This document shows positions 1-8,212 of a stretch of 64,000 bases of DNA, piece by piece; positions within the stretch are counted from its first letter, which is position 1; each line of letters begins with the position of its first letter. The notes below the pieces were generated by a model. The model was given only the letters and a program-made list of their open reading frames with translations, ran no database searches and was not told the origin of the DNA. Source of the DNA: Trinickia caryophylli (GTDB taxonomy: Bacteria > Pseudomonadota > Gammaproteobacteria > Burkholderiales > Burkholderiaceae); contig NZ_CP139970.1 of the NCBI RefSeq assembly GCF_034424545.1, positions 558,001 through 622,000 of the forward strand, read 5' to 3'. The position numbers and the translations under genes are program-made.

Positions 1-120
1 ATCGCCGAGATCGATTTGCATTGTTCGTTTTTTCGTATAGCCCGTGCGGATTATGACCCATTATCGTGCAGGACGATCGAGCTTAATCTCGTGTCTCCCA
101 CTCGCCCAAGGAGCGCGACC

Positions 121-996
121 ATGTCTTCCAGCATCACCCGAGCCGGTACCTTTCACCTCGGCAGCCGCACTGTCCACAGACTTGGCTACGGCGCCATGCA
201 ACTCGCGGGGCCGGGCGTCTTCGGTCCGCCCAAGGATCGCGATGCCGCCCTCGCCGTGCTGCGCGAAGCCGTGGCATCGGGCGTCGATCACATCGACACG
301 AGCGATTTCTATGGCCCGCGCGTAACGAATGAGCTGATCCGCGAAGCGCTGCACCCGTACCGGGACGACCTCGTCATCGTGACGAAGATCGGCGCCGCCC
401 GCGGTGAAGACGGCTCATGGTTGCCGGCCTTTTCCGCGCAAGCGCTGGCGCAGGCGGTGCACGACAACCTTCGTAATCTCGGTCTCGAGGTGCTCGACAC
501 CGTCAATCTTCGAATCATGTTCGATGCGCATGCGCCTGTCGAAGGATCGATCGAGGCACCGCTGACGGCATTGGCCGAGCTTCAGCATCGAGGACTCGTC
601 CGGCACATCGGCTTGAGCAACGTCACGCCGGCGCAAATCGCGCAGGGGCGCCGGATCTGCGAAATCGTCTGCGTGCAGAACCACTACAACCTCGTACACC
701 GCACCGATGACGATCTCATCGATGCGCTGGCAAGCGACGGCATTGCATACGTGCCCTTCTTTCCGCTGGGCGGCTTCAACCCGTTGCAATCCTCCTCGCT
801 CAGCAACGTCGCCACGCGGCTCGGCGCGACGCCGATGCAAGTCGCGCTCGCCTGGCTGCTGCGCCGGTCGCCGAACATTCTGCTTATTCCCGGAACATCG
901 TCCGTTGCACATCTGCGGGAAAACCTCGCCGCCGCGGCCATCGCCTTGCCCGACGATGCGGCGCGCGAACTCGACGGCATCGCAACCATCGGCTGA
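121..996 (+). CDS. pdxI: Aldo/keto reductase, PdxI (YdbC) type, probable pyridoxal reductase
   Basis: Predicted 291-residue NADPH-dependent aldo/keto reductase. By family it would interconvert pyridoxal and pyridoxine in B6 salvage in the cytosol. The whole length follows E. coli YdbC/PdxI closely, for example LGYGAMQLAGPGVFGPP near the N-terminus and ILLIPGTSSVAHLREN near the C-terminus. Of the usual catalytic tetrad, Asp59, Tyr64 (DTSDFYG) and Lys89 (VTKIG) are present. The histidine position is Asn129 (TVNLR), as in YdbC, so this substitution belongs to the subfamily and is not damage. An upstream in-frame ATG would give a longer protein, but the start at 121 has a good AAGGAG ribosome site and matches the YdbC N-terminus. 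It stands alone, followed by about 200 bp with no gene. Confidence 0.9.
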   Translation: MSSSITRAGTFHLGSRTVHRLGYGAMQLAGPGVFGPPKDRDAALAVLREAVASGVDHIDTSDFYGPRVTNELIREALHPYRDDLVIVTKIGAARGEDGSWLPAFSAQALAQAVHDNLRNLGLEVLDTVNLRIMFDAHAPVEGSIEAPLTALAELQHRGLVRHIGLSNVTPAQIAQGRRICEIVCVQNHYNLVHRTDDDLIDALASDGIAYVPFFPLGGFNPLQSSSLSNVATRLGATPMQVALAWLLRRSPNILLIPGTSSVAHLRENLAAAAIALPDDAARELDGIATIG

Positions 997-1198
997 GTGC
1001 ATCCGTGTCGCACGGCGCACACCGTTCGGCACGCGGGTTCGCGCGGTCGCGGCCGGCCGTCGCTTCGCGTGCATTGCCCGCGCGAGCGCAGTCAATTCCT
1101 GTCGCGCGGCGAGGAAATGTGGCCCTGTCGGCAACGCACGGGGTTTTGTACGATGAGCCATCCTATCTGGCAACCAACCCGAGAAGCGAACAGCCGAC

Positions 1199-1999
1199 AT
1201 GAAACTTCCGATCTACCAAATCGACGCCTTTGCAGACAGCGTCTTCAAAGGGAACTACGCAGCGGTGGTTCCGCTCGACGCATGGCTGCCGGGGGCGTTG
1301 ATGCAAGCGATCGCAACCGAGAACAATCTGTCCGAAACGGCGTTTCTCGTGCGCAATGCGACGGGCGTATTCGACATCCGCTGGTTCTCGCCGATCACCG
1401 AAATTGCGTTTTGCGGACACGCCACGCTCGCCAGTGCCTTCGTGCTCTTCCAACGGCAGCCTGAACTTCAGCGGATCGACTTTCACGCGCCAGCCGTCGG
1501 CTCGTTCACGGTCCACCGCCGAGCGCAAGGGCTGATCGAAATGGACTTTCCGCAACGGCCCGTCGAGCGCGTCAGCGAAGTCCCCGAGGAAATCGCGCGC
1601 GGGCTATCCATTGCCCCCCGCGAAGTGTTCGTGAATCAGCAGGCTTATATCGCGGTGTACGACGACGAGGAACAAGTGCGCGCCGTCGTTCCCCATCTGC
1701 CGGTCATTGCGCGGCTCAGCCCGCGCGACGTTGCGGTGACCGCCCCGGGTAACAGCCACGATTTCGTTTCGCGCTATTTCTGGCCCGCGAGCGGCGGCGA
1801 CGAAGATCCGGTAACCGGCTCGATCCATACCGCACTCGCGCCGCTGTGGGCCGCGCGGCTCGGCAAGACGAAGTTGCTGGCACTCCAGGCTTCGAAACGC
1901 GGCGGTGTTCTCCATTGCGAAGTCGATGCCGGCCGCGTACGTATTTCAGGCCATGCCGTCCAGTATCTGGCGGGCACAATCGACGTTCCTGACGCGTGA
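1199..1999 (+). CDS. PhzF family isomerase/epimerase-like protein
   Basis: 266 residues, the usual PhzF-family length. Members share a diaminopimelate-epimerase fold; the best known one isomerises DHHA in phenazine synthesis, but most bacterial copies have no assigned substrate. Visible marks are the N-terminal [12 protein letters not shown], the catalytic glutamate Glu46 in [18 protein letters not shown], and the C-terminal signature [10 protein letters not shown]. No phenazine genes lie nearby, so a role in phenazine synthesis is not supported. The stop codon falls 14 bp from the broken end of a glutathione S-transferase remnant on the other strand. Confidence 0.88.
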   Translation: MKLPIYQIDAFADSVFKGNYAAVVPLDAWLPGALMQAIATENNLSETAFLVRNATGVFDIRWFSPITEIAFCGHATLASAFVLFQRQPELQRIDFHAPAVGSFTVHRRAQGLIEMDFPQRPVERVSEVPEEIARGLSIAPREVFVNQQAYIAVYDDEEQVRAVVPHLPVIARLSPRDVAVTAPGNSHDFVSRYFWPASGGDEDPVTGSIHTALAPLWAARLGKTKLLALQASKRGGVLHCEVDAGRVRISGHAVQYLAGTIDVPDA

Positions 2000-2013
2000 C
2001 CGCACGCGGCCGC

Positions 2014-2205
2014 ACTCAGATCGACGTCGCCGTCCTCGATGACGGGCACCATACCGTTCCGGTTCAACGACAGGAATGCGGGCGTCTGCATCGATTGAAA
2101 ACCCGATCCCCAATCCTCGCGTTGGAATGGCAGATCGAGTTCGGCGCAAACCCAGAGCACCTTGCGGACGTTGATCGACGACGCTTTTCCCAGGATCTTC
2201 AGCAT
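2014..2205 (-). pseudogene. Glutathione S-transferase N-terminal remnant
   Basis: From an ATG at 2205 the minus strand reads 64 residues of a convincing GST thioredoxin-fold domain: [20 protein letters not shown], then [17 protein letters not shown], where [10 protein letters not shown] is the glutathione-binding loop. The expected continuation (ES.AI..YLA and the alpha-helical C-terminal domain of about 130 residues) is missing. The frame runs on into sequence antisense to the PhzF gene, which has no GST character. I read it as a gene deleted from the middle onward. An intact GST is about 200-215 residues. A short expressed product cannot be excluded but would lack the substrate-binding domain. 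Confidence 0.8.
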
Positions 2206-2334
2206 GGCGGGGGCCAGAAAGCGCGAATCGGGCTACTCTAAGCCGTCTCGTCGGTCAGGTTCAATGTGCAGTTCATTGCACGGCTACCGTTTCGGTATCG
2301 GCCGCGGCTTTGCCCTGCGCATCGTCAAACCGGA

Positions 2335-2820
2335 TCAGGCCGCATCCTCCAGAAAATCCGTGATTGCATCTCGGCTGGGCGTGAGCCCTCTCAACTGGAG
2401 CAAGGCACCGGCATTCCCGCGATGGTAAGTGCCATGCAGGCAAACATGCAGGATGATTTCGCTTCGTTGCATACGTGCGGGCTTTCCACTCGTGAAAACG
2501 AAATCGACCGTCTCGTCGAGGTCCCGCTCGCTCAGGCCTTCGACATACGAGGCGTACCAGTCGTCAATTCGCTTTATGCCCTCGCTCAGCGCCTCGAGTG
2601 CCGGCATGCGCTCGGATCGCGCGGCGCGAAAATCGTGCGGCCGCCCTTGCAAATGATGCTGGAAGATTCTATCGACCACATGAATGTGATCGAGGACACG
2701 AAGCATGAGCGAGCCATCTTCGGCCGTCATCCGGTCTAGATTCGCGGTGACGGCATCACAAAGACCGCGATCGGCCCATCGTTTGACGGCGATGAGTTTC
2801 GAATAAGGCTCACAGGCCAT
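2335..2820 (-). CDS. DinB family protein (putative metal-dependent, thiol-transferase-like fold)
   Basis: 161 residues. DinB/YfiT-like proteins are four-helix bundles that usually bind a metal through three histidines. Candidates are visible in LDHIHVVDRIF near residue 45 and HVCLHGTYHRGN near residues 130-138. I chose the ATG at 2820 because an ideal ribosome site (AAGGAGG) sits 6 bases upstream; a longer frame reaching 2925 has no such site and an implausible N-terminus. It is divergent from a TetR regulator across a 133-bp spacer rich in palindromes, so that regulator probably controls it. The substrate is unknown. Confidence 0.85.
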   Translation of the reverse strand: MACEPYSKLIAVKRWADRGLCDAVTANLDRMTAEDGSLMLRVLDHIHVVDRIFQHHLQGRPHDFRAARSERMPALEALSEGIKRIDDWYASYVEGLSERDLDETVDFVFTSGKPARMQRSEIILHVCLHGTYHRGNAGALLQLRGLTPSRDAITDFLEDAA

Positions 2821-2908
2821 GAAACGCCTCCTTGCGCATTGAAGTCTCGGGGTAGATCCGATCGACATCGACCACCCCATTGCATGCCGACCGTCCGCAT
2901 GCATAATA

Positions 2909-2941
2909 CGAGTAATTACTCGCATTCATCTACTCGCATTC
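2909..2941. promoter_or_regulatory. Palindromic operator-like element between dinB-like and tetR genes
   Basis: The spacer holds a perfect 14-bp palindrome CGAGTAATTACTCG (2909-2922). Its right half begins an 11-bp direct repeat TACTCGCATTC at 2917-2927 and again at 2931-2941. This is the usual look of a TetR-family operator. It lies 13-45 bp before the tetR start, so it could serve autorepression and control of the divergent DinB gene. The repeats are seen directly; the regulatory role is inferred. Confidence 0.6.
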
Positions 2942-2953
2942 CGAGCGTGGACG

Positions 2954-3577
2954 ATGGCACGCAAACCGCTCACGAAACCCAGGAAGTACGCCACACAGGA
3001 ACGATCGCGCGTAACGGTGGATGCGCTGATCGAGGCAACCGCTCGCATTCTCGTGGCGGACGGCTACGACAAGGCGAGTACGAACCGCATCGCCGCGAAA
3101 GCCGGCGTGAGCGTCGGCTCGCTCTATCAGTATTTCCCCAGCAAGGAGGCGCTCGTGGCGGCGGTCGCCGAGCGCCATGGCCAGGCGCTCACGCAGCTCA
3201 TGCACCACGCATTGGCGCAGGTCGAGACGCTGCCCATCCGGGAAGGCGTGCCGAAGCTGGTAGCGGCAGCCATTGCCGCGCATCGGCTCGACCCTCAACT
3301 GCATTGCGTGCTCGCAGAGCAACTGCCGCATACGGGGCGGCCCGAAAGCGGGGAGTATCTGGCTCGCGACGTGCATCTGTCGTTCAGGGCCTACCTGGAA
3401 GCGCATCGCGACGAAGTGCGGATCACCGACCTCGAGCTGGCTACGTTCGTCTGCGCGACGTCCATCGAGGCACTGACGCATACGGCCGTTCTGCGCTATT
3501 CGGACCGCCTCTCCGACGCAGCGTTCGCTCTGCTGGTCGACGAGGCTTCCCGGCTCATCGTGCGCTATCTTCAGTAG
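2954..3577 (+). CDS. TetR/AcrR family transcriptional regulator
   Basis: 207 residues. The N-terminal helix-turn-helix is clear: ATARILVADGYDKASTNRIAAKAGVSVGSLYQYFPSKEALVAAV, roughly residues 28-75. The C-terminal part is a ligand/dimer domain that is not diagnostic. It is divergent from a DinB-family gene, with a palindrome and direct repeats in the spacer, so local control and autoregulation are likely. Its last 23 bases overlap the 3' end of the convergent rhodanese gene. The inducer is not predictable. Confidence 0.9.
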   Translation: MARKPLTKPRKYATQERSRVTVDALIEATARILVADGYDKASTNRIAAKAGVSVGSLYQYFPSKEALVAAVAERHGQALTQLMHHALAQVETLPIREGVPKLVAAAIAAHRLDPQLHCVLAEQLPHTGRPESGEYLARDVHLSFRAYLEAHRDEVRITDLELATFVCATSIEALTHTAVLRYSDRLSDAAFALLVDEASRLIVRYLQ

Positions 3578-3977
3578 TCAGGTCGTATCCCTCGTCGAGC
3601 CACCCGGTGACGCCGCCGATCATGATCTTCACGGGCCGCCCCAGCCTCGCGAGACGTATGGCGCCGCGCGTCGCACCGTTGCAATGCGGCCCCGCGCAGT
3701 AGGTGACGAAGAGCGTATCGAGCGGATAGCCGGCGAGCTTCGATGCGACGACCTTCCCGTGCGGCAGATTGACGGCCTGAGGCAAGTGACCTTGCGCGAA
3801 GAGCGCGGGGCTGCGGACGTCGAGCAGCACGAATCCCGGCGTCGCGCTGGCAAGTGCAGCCGCCACGTCGGCGCAATCGGTCTCGAATTGCAGCGATGCC
3901 TCGAAATGCGCGAGCGCGGCGGTACTGTCGGCTGCGGGTATGGCGATAACGGCATTGTTCGGGTTTGTCGTCGACAT
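3555..3977 (-). CDS. Rhodanese-domain protein
   Basis: 140 residues with a single rhodanese domain: FVLLDVRSPALFAQGHLPQAVNLP, then the active-site loop with cysteine in TYCAGPHCNGA, and the closing IMIGGVTGWLDEGY. Single-domain rhodaneses carry or transfer sulfane sulfur. The loop here has two cysteines four residues apart (YCAGPHC). The ATG at 3977 gives a normal domain; the longer frame upstream is unlike the family. It is divergent from ftrA, a pairing also seen in other proteobacteria, so FtrA is the likely regulator. The 3' end overlaps the tetR gene by 23 bp. Confidence 0.87.
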   Translation of the reverse strand: MSTTNPNNAVIAIPAADSTAALAHFEASLQFETDCADVAAALASATPGFVLLDVRSPALFAQGHLPQAVNLPHGKVVASKLAGYPLDTLFVTYCAGPHCNGATRGAIRLARLGRPVKIMIGGVTGWLDEGYDLTTEDSAR

Positions 3978-4102
3978 TCTTTTTGGTCCGTATGAGTGCG
4001 ATCCGAGTTTGCCCCGGGGATCTGTCCCGGGTGTGCTTATTCTGTCTTCGGCGCGCCCATCGCATAAGTGGCGTAATCGTCGATTTTCGGTAACATCACG
4101 CC

Positions 4103-5110
4103 ATGAACCTTCATCTCGTTGTCGCGCTTGCCTACGATCGCCTTTGCACATTCGAATTCGGTTGCGTGACCGAATTGTTCGCGCTCGAACGCCCGGAGTT
4201 GGGCGTCGATTGGTATCGTTTTGCGGTTTGTGCGGCGGAGCCGGGCCCGCTGCGCGCGGCAGGCGGTATCACGGTCGCCGCGCCCTATACGCTCAGACTG
4301 CTCGACCGCGCCAATACGATCGTCGTGCCGGGCTGGCGCGACGCGGATGAAGTGCCACCCGAGGCGGTGCTCAAGAAGATCCGTACGGCTTACCGACGAG
4401 GTGCGCGCCTTTGCTCTATCTGCTCCGGCGTATTCGTGCTGGCGGCGGCCGGCGTGCTCGACGGCAAAACCGTGACCACGCACTGGCGCTATGCAGCCAA
4501 GCTGCAGCAACGGTACCCGCAGTTGCGAGTGCAGGCGGATGCACTTTATGTGGACGAAGGGCAGATCATCACGTCGGCGGGATCGGCCGCGGGGCTCGAT
4601 ATGCTGCTGCATCTGATTCGACGCGATTTCAGCGCCGCAGTGGCGAACCGGATCGCGCAGCGGCTCGTGCTGCCGCCGCATCGCGAAGGCGGACAGGCGC
4701 AGTTCGTACCGCGCCCAATGGGGCCGGACGAAAACGGCCGGCTGGCGAAACTGATGGATTGGGTGCGCCAGCACCCTGCTTTGCCGCACACGCTGCGCTC
4801 GCTCGCCGCGCGGGCGGCGATGAGCCCGCGCACGCTGCAGCGGCAGTTTCGCGACGCCACCGGCATGGCGCCCTATGAGTGGGTCGTGCGCGAGCGCGTG
4901 GCCGTGGCTCGGGAAATGCTCGAGGCGCCGGAGCCGTTGCCTATAGCGCGCGTTGCCGAGTTGGCCGGATTTGGCTCCGAGGAGTCGATGCGCAGGCATT
5001 TCCGCCGGATCGCGCTGACGAGTCCGGCTACGTACCGTAGGCGGTTCGGGCAGGATGCGCGGCGGGAGACCATCGGTACAAGAGGCCAAGACAAACCGAT
5101 CCACCTCTAG
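4103..5110 (+). CDS. ftrA: Transcriptional regulator FtrA (GlxA/AraC family)
   Basis: 335 residues in two parts. Residues 1-200 are a DJ-1/PfpI-like (class I amidotransferase fold) sensor domain with the elbow SICSGVFVLAAAG. Residues 225-320 are an AraC-type double helix-turn-helix (LRSLAARAAMSPRTLQRQF and IARVAELAGFGSEESMRRHF). The order and length match FtrA/GlxA regulators. It is divergent from the rhodanese gene over 125 bp, which suggests it controls that gene. The effector molecule is not known from sequence. Confidence 0.88.
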   Translation: MNLHLVVALAYDRLCTFEFGCVTELFALERPELGVDWYRFAVCAAEPGPLRAAGGITVAAPYTLRLLDRANTIVVPGWRDADEVPPEAVLKKIRTAYRRGARLCSICSGVFVLAAAGVLDGKTVTTHWRYAAKLQQRYPQLRVQADALYVDEGQIITSAGSAAGLDMLLHLIRRDFSAAVANRIAQRLVLPPHREGGQAQFVPRPMGPDENGRLAKLMDWVRQHPALPHTLRSLAARAAMSPRTLQRQFRDATGMAPYEWVVRERVAVAREMLEAPEPLPIARVAELAGFGSEESMRRHFRRIALTSPATYRRRFGQDARRETIGTRGQDKPIHL

Positions 5111-5302
5111 CGCGAGGGAAATAAACCAAACCTGCGGCTACAGCTGGTACGCGGACAACGAGCTCGAATGAGCAAGCGCGGTTACGGCAGCCCCGGCGCA
5201 TCAATCATCTGAACTTTTCGGCACGCCTGCCGTCCATCGTTTGATGGAAAACCGACGTGCGGCTTCCCGTCCCCGGCAGCATCTCCAGCACAGGATCGAT
5301 CG

Positions 5303-7195
5303 ATGTCTCCAGACGCCTCATTTGGTTGCGCGTGCTGCAGTCCCCATCTGATGTTGTCGGCTGTTGGCCCCGACGACACCTGGCAGGACGACCTGCTCGA
5401 CGCGATCAAGCAGTTGCCCACGCCCAAGCCACCGGAATCCGTGGTGTTCCATAGCGGCAACATCTACCCGGACCCCAACGACACCAGCCTGCGTGTCGAG
5501 GCGATCGGCATCGCCAATCATCGCGTGGTGGCCACGGGCCCGCTGCCGGAGGTGCGCGAGGCGATGACAGCGCAGGGCATCACGTTCCGCGAGCAGCAGC
5601 TCGAGGCGGAACAGACGCTGCTTCCCGGCTTGATCGAGCCGCACGCGCACATGGTGCCGAGCGCTCTGATGACCACCTGGACCGATCTGTCCGCGTTCGA
5701 TGAACAGTATCTGAACTACAAGTACTGCATCGAGAGCATCGCCGCGAGGCTCGAGGCCGCTATCCGCAATGCCACGCGCGCCCCGACGGATCCGTCCAGG
5801 CCGGTGTGGATTTGCGGCTACGGCATCGATCCGTCTTTGATGGAGGTCTGGACCGACATCGACAGAAAACAGCTCGATGGCATCGTCGCCAGGACCGACA
5901 GCAAGCCTCCGGTGGCCGTTTTTCTGCTCAACGCCTCGGGGCATATCGGATACGCCAATACCGTCGCGCTCCAACAGGCCGGGCTGCTCGAGAGCTATCC
6001 CGACGGCGTATTGACCGAGTTGCAGATCCGCGCGGTGACGTCGATCGTGCCGCAGCCTTCGCTTCTCGCGCTGATCAACGGCCTGCGCAAGGTGATGGAG
6101 GCAGCGAACGCGTGCGGGATCACCACGCTGTTCGATGCGGGGCTGGGCATGACGATGGGGCCGCTCGAGGTGCTCGTGATGCGTGCACTTGCCACGACCT
6201 CGTGGATGACGGTGCGCGTGGGCGCGGCGCTATTCGGCAACGGCGACAATCTCGCCCAGTGGCTGGCGACCTATCGTCCGGAGTTGAACAGCGCGCCGGA
6301 GGTGCTGTTCTCGCTGCGCGCGATCAAGCTGGTGGCCGACGGCTCGAACCAAGGCCTCACGGGGTTGCAGAGCACGGACTACAAGTGCTGCCGCGAGCAT
6401 ACGGTGCCCGGCGTCGGTCGCCGCGGCCTGTTCAATTTCGATCCGGCCTTGCGCTTGTCGGCGCTCATGCAGCAGATCGCCCATTTCGGTTGGCCGATGA
6501 TGACGCACGCCAACGGCGACGCCGCAATCGCCAACGTGCTGGCCGCGTATGGGCTCGCACTGAATGTAGTGCCGCCACCCGGCGAGCCGCCGCAACCGGA
6601 GCCCGTCGACGTCCCGCCGGCGTCGCGCCACCGGATCGAACATGCGTCGCTGTTGACCGACGAGTCGATCGACGCCATGAAGCGGCTCCATATTTCGCCG
6701 AGCTTCCTGATCGGTCACGCCGGCTACTGGGGGAAAACGTTCAGCGAGACGATCCTCGGCAAGGACCGCGCGGATCTGTTGGACCGCTGCCGCTCGGCGG
6801 CCGATGCCGGCCTGAAAATCAGCCTGCACAGCGACCATTTTGTGACGCCGCTCGGCCCCCTGCGCAACATGGAGCAGGCGATTGGCCGATGGATGGAGGG
6901 CTACTGGAAAGACAAGGCAGTGCATCCGAGCCGCGTCTACCCGGTGCTTAACAAGGCCGAACGCTTGAGCACAGATCAGGCGTTACGCGCCATCACGATC
7001 GATGCCGCCTGGCAATGCAATCTCGACACGCAGATCGGCTCGCTGGAAGCGGGCAAGCAGGCCGATCTGGTGATTCTCGCCAGCGATCCGCTGACGGCGC
7101 CGATCGGCGCGAAATTGCGCGACATAGACGTAATCGAGACCTGGGTGAGCGGGCGCAAGGTATTCCACGGCCCGGTGCTACGATCGACCGCGTGA
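5303..7195 (+). CDS. Amidohydrolase family protein (YtcJ-like, amidohydrolase 3)
   Basis: 630 residues. The metal-binding HxH motif is at His114/His116 (EPHAHMVP). Later blocks THANGDAAIANV, HRIEHASLLTDESI and SLHSDHFVTPLGPL are those of the YtcJ/amidohydrolase-3 group, followed by the C-terminal beta-sandwich return (GSLEAGKQADLVILASDP). Members hydrolyse amide or related C-N bonds; the substrate is unknown here. The N-terminus has an unusual CACC cysteine cluster (residues 9-12) and runs about 40 residues before the first recognisable beta-domain. No signal peptide is visible. It is monocistronic, with no partner genes that would name a pathway. Confidence 0.85.
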   Translation: MSPDASFGCACCSPHLMLSAVGPDDTWQDDLLDAIKQLPTPKPPESVVFHSGNIYPDPNDTSLRVEAIGIANHRVVATGPLPEVREAMTAQGITFREQQLEAEQTLLPGLIEPHAHMVPSALMTTWTDLSAFDEQYLNYKYCIESIAARLEAAIRNATRAPTDPSRPVWICGYGIDPSLMEVWTDIDRKQLDGIVARTDSKPPVAVFLLNASGHIGYANTVALQQAGLLESYPDGVLTELQIRAVTSIVPQPSLLALINGLRKVMEAANACGITTLFDAGLGMTMGPLEVLVMRALATTSWMTVRVGAALFGNGDNLAQWLATYRPELNSAPEVLFSLRAIKLVADGSNQGLTGLQSTDYKCCREHTVPGVGRRGLFNFDPALRLSALMQQIAHFGWPMMTHANGDAAIANVLAAYGLALNVVPPPGEPPQPEPVDVPPASRHRIEHASLLTDESIDAMKRLHISPSFLIGHAGYWGKTFSETILGKDRADLLDRCRSAADAGLKISLHSDHFVTPLGPLRNMEQAIGRWMEGYWKDKAVHPSRVYPVLNKAERLSTDQALRAITIDAAWQCNLDTQIGSLEAGKQADLVILASDPLTAPIGAKLRDIDVIETWVSGRKVFHGPVLRSTA

Positions 7196-7382
7196 ACTCG
7201 GGTCCGTCGAGCCTACCGCGTAGATGGTCCACTCGCCGTTCGGCGCGAGTGGAAGAAGGGGTTGTCACTGCCCATGTTCGGCCGCCGTTACCTCTTCCGA
7301 TAGGCCACCAGGGACTACATCCACTGCATCAGTAGCTGTAACGGTACACCTATCTCCGCATTCAACGATTGGCTTGATTTGC

Positions 7383-7442
7383 AGCCCTGTCCATTGGCCG
7401 GACGTCGATTTCGTGCGAAACCTGAACTTGATGCCCCGCGAC
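7383..7442 (+). repeat. Left copy of a degenerate direct repeat flanking the T6SS block
   Basis: This 60-bp stretch aligns with 22042-22100 in the same orientation at about 49 identical positions with one single-base gap. It includes the exact blocks AGCCCTGTCC and GAACTTGATG at the same spacing. Similarity may continue weakly beyond 7442. No gene family could be named for it. It may be a relic of a gene or duplication present at both island edges. Confidence 0.6.
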
Positions 7443-7484
7443 ATTCATGCGACATGCCGAACACGTCGCATGATGATCGCCGAC

Positions 7485-7898
7485 TCAGCATTTCCCATTA
7501 GGACAAACCGGCCTGAAGCTTGCGACAACGCCGTTCTTAAAATCGATTATCGCGCCATATTCTGGCTCATGCCCTGCAACTGCATTGCCCGCCCCACCCA
7601 TGGATGGCAGGTGATTCAGAAGCAAGCTAAATGCACCGCGCGATGTATCATTCGAGTAAACCCATCGACCGTTCGGATCTTCCATATAGGTATCCGTGCG
7701 CTGCGGTTCGCCATAAATCCGCTTCACGTCCGCTTGCTTGGTCTTGCCGACGACGAGGTTGGCCTTCAGATTGGCCAAACTATACTTGTCTCGACCAAAA
7801 GCGGTGCCGACCGGCGCCGAGCCCATTGCCGAGTCGGACATCGTGTTGCAACCGACGGCCATAAAGCAAAGCGCAATAATGGTGATTATCTTGAACAC
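7485..7898 (-). CDS. Small lipoprotein, SmpA/BamE-like fold
   Basis: About 137 residues from a GTG at 7898; an ATG further upstream at 7949 is possible but would put 17 charged residues before the signal. The N-terminus is a lipoprotein signal (IITIIALCFMAVGC, lipobox AVGC), so it is probably membrane-anchored. The body has NLVVGKTKQADVKRIYGEPQ followed by WVYSND, the pattern of SmpA/BamE-type modules. It ends in a cysteine pair region (CPNGKC). It lies just past the end of the T6SS operon on the same strand, separated by 314 bp, and may be unrelated. Base composition is visibly AT-richer than its neighbours. Confidence 0.7.
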   Translation of the reverse strand: MFKIITIIALCFMAVGCNTMSDSAMGSAPVGTAFGRDKYSLANLKANLVVGKTKQADVKRIYGEPQRTDTYMEDPNGRWVYSNDTSRGAFSLLLNHLPSMGGAGNAVAGHEPEYGAIIDFKNGVVASFRPVCPNGKC

Positions 7899-8212
7899 GT
7901 AGCCCCCATCTCTCTTAGTTTTTTGACGAAATGATGTCCCTCTGGACACCTTATCATCATCTTTAGGCTTCTGTCCCGCTCTGCTCAGACGAACCCGAGG
8001 CGATAGTACAATGCTCGGTCCACGTCCGCAAGGCGGTCGCGATTACTGCTACGGGTATCAGCTGGGATGCATCGAGCGTGTACCGTCCACGGTTGCGCCG
8101 GCTCAGCGAAGTTCGCTGCCGTGCTGCCATCGGTGAGGCGACGAACGACAGACTCGGTCAGCGCAGAAAGGAAACCCACAACCGGTCGAGCATCGTGTAG
8201 CTGAAACGATCC
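7899..8212. other. Intergenic stretch without a convincing gene
   Basis: Between the small lipoprotein gene and the last gene of the T6SS operon. I see no homologous reading frame, strong hairpin with a T-run, or repeat here. A 64-codon minus-strand frame (7985-8179) has no ribosome site and no recognisable content. Confidence 0.5.
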
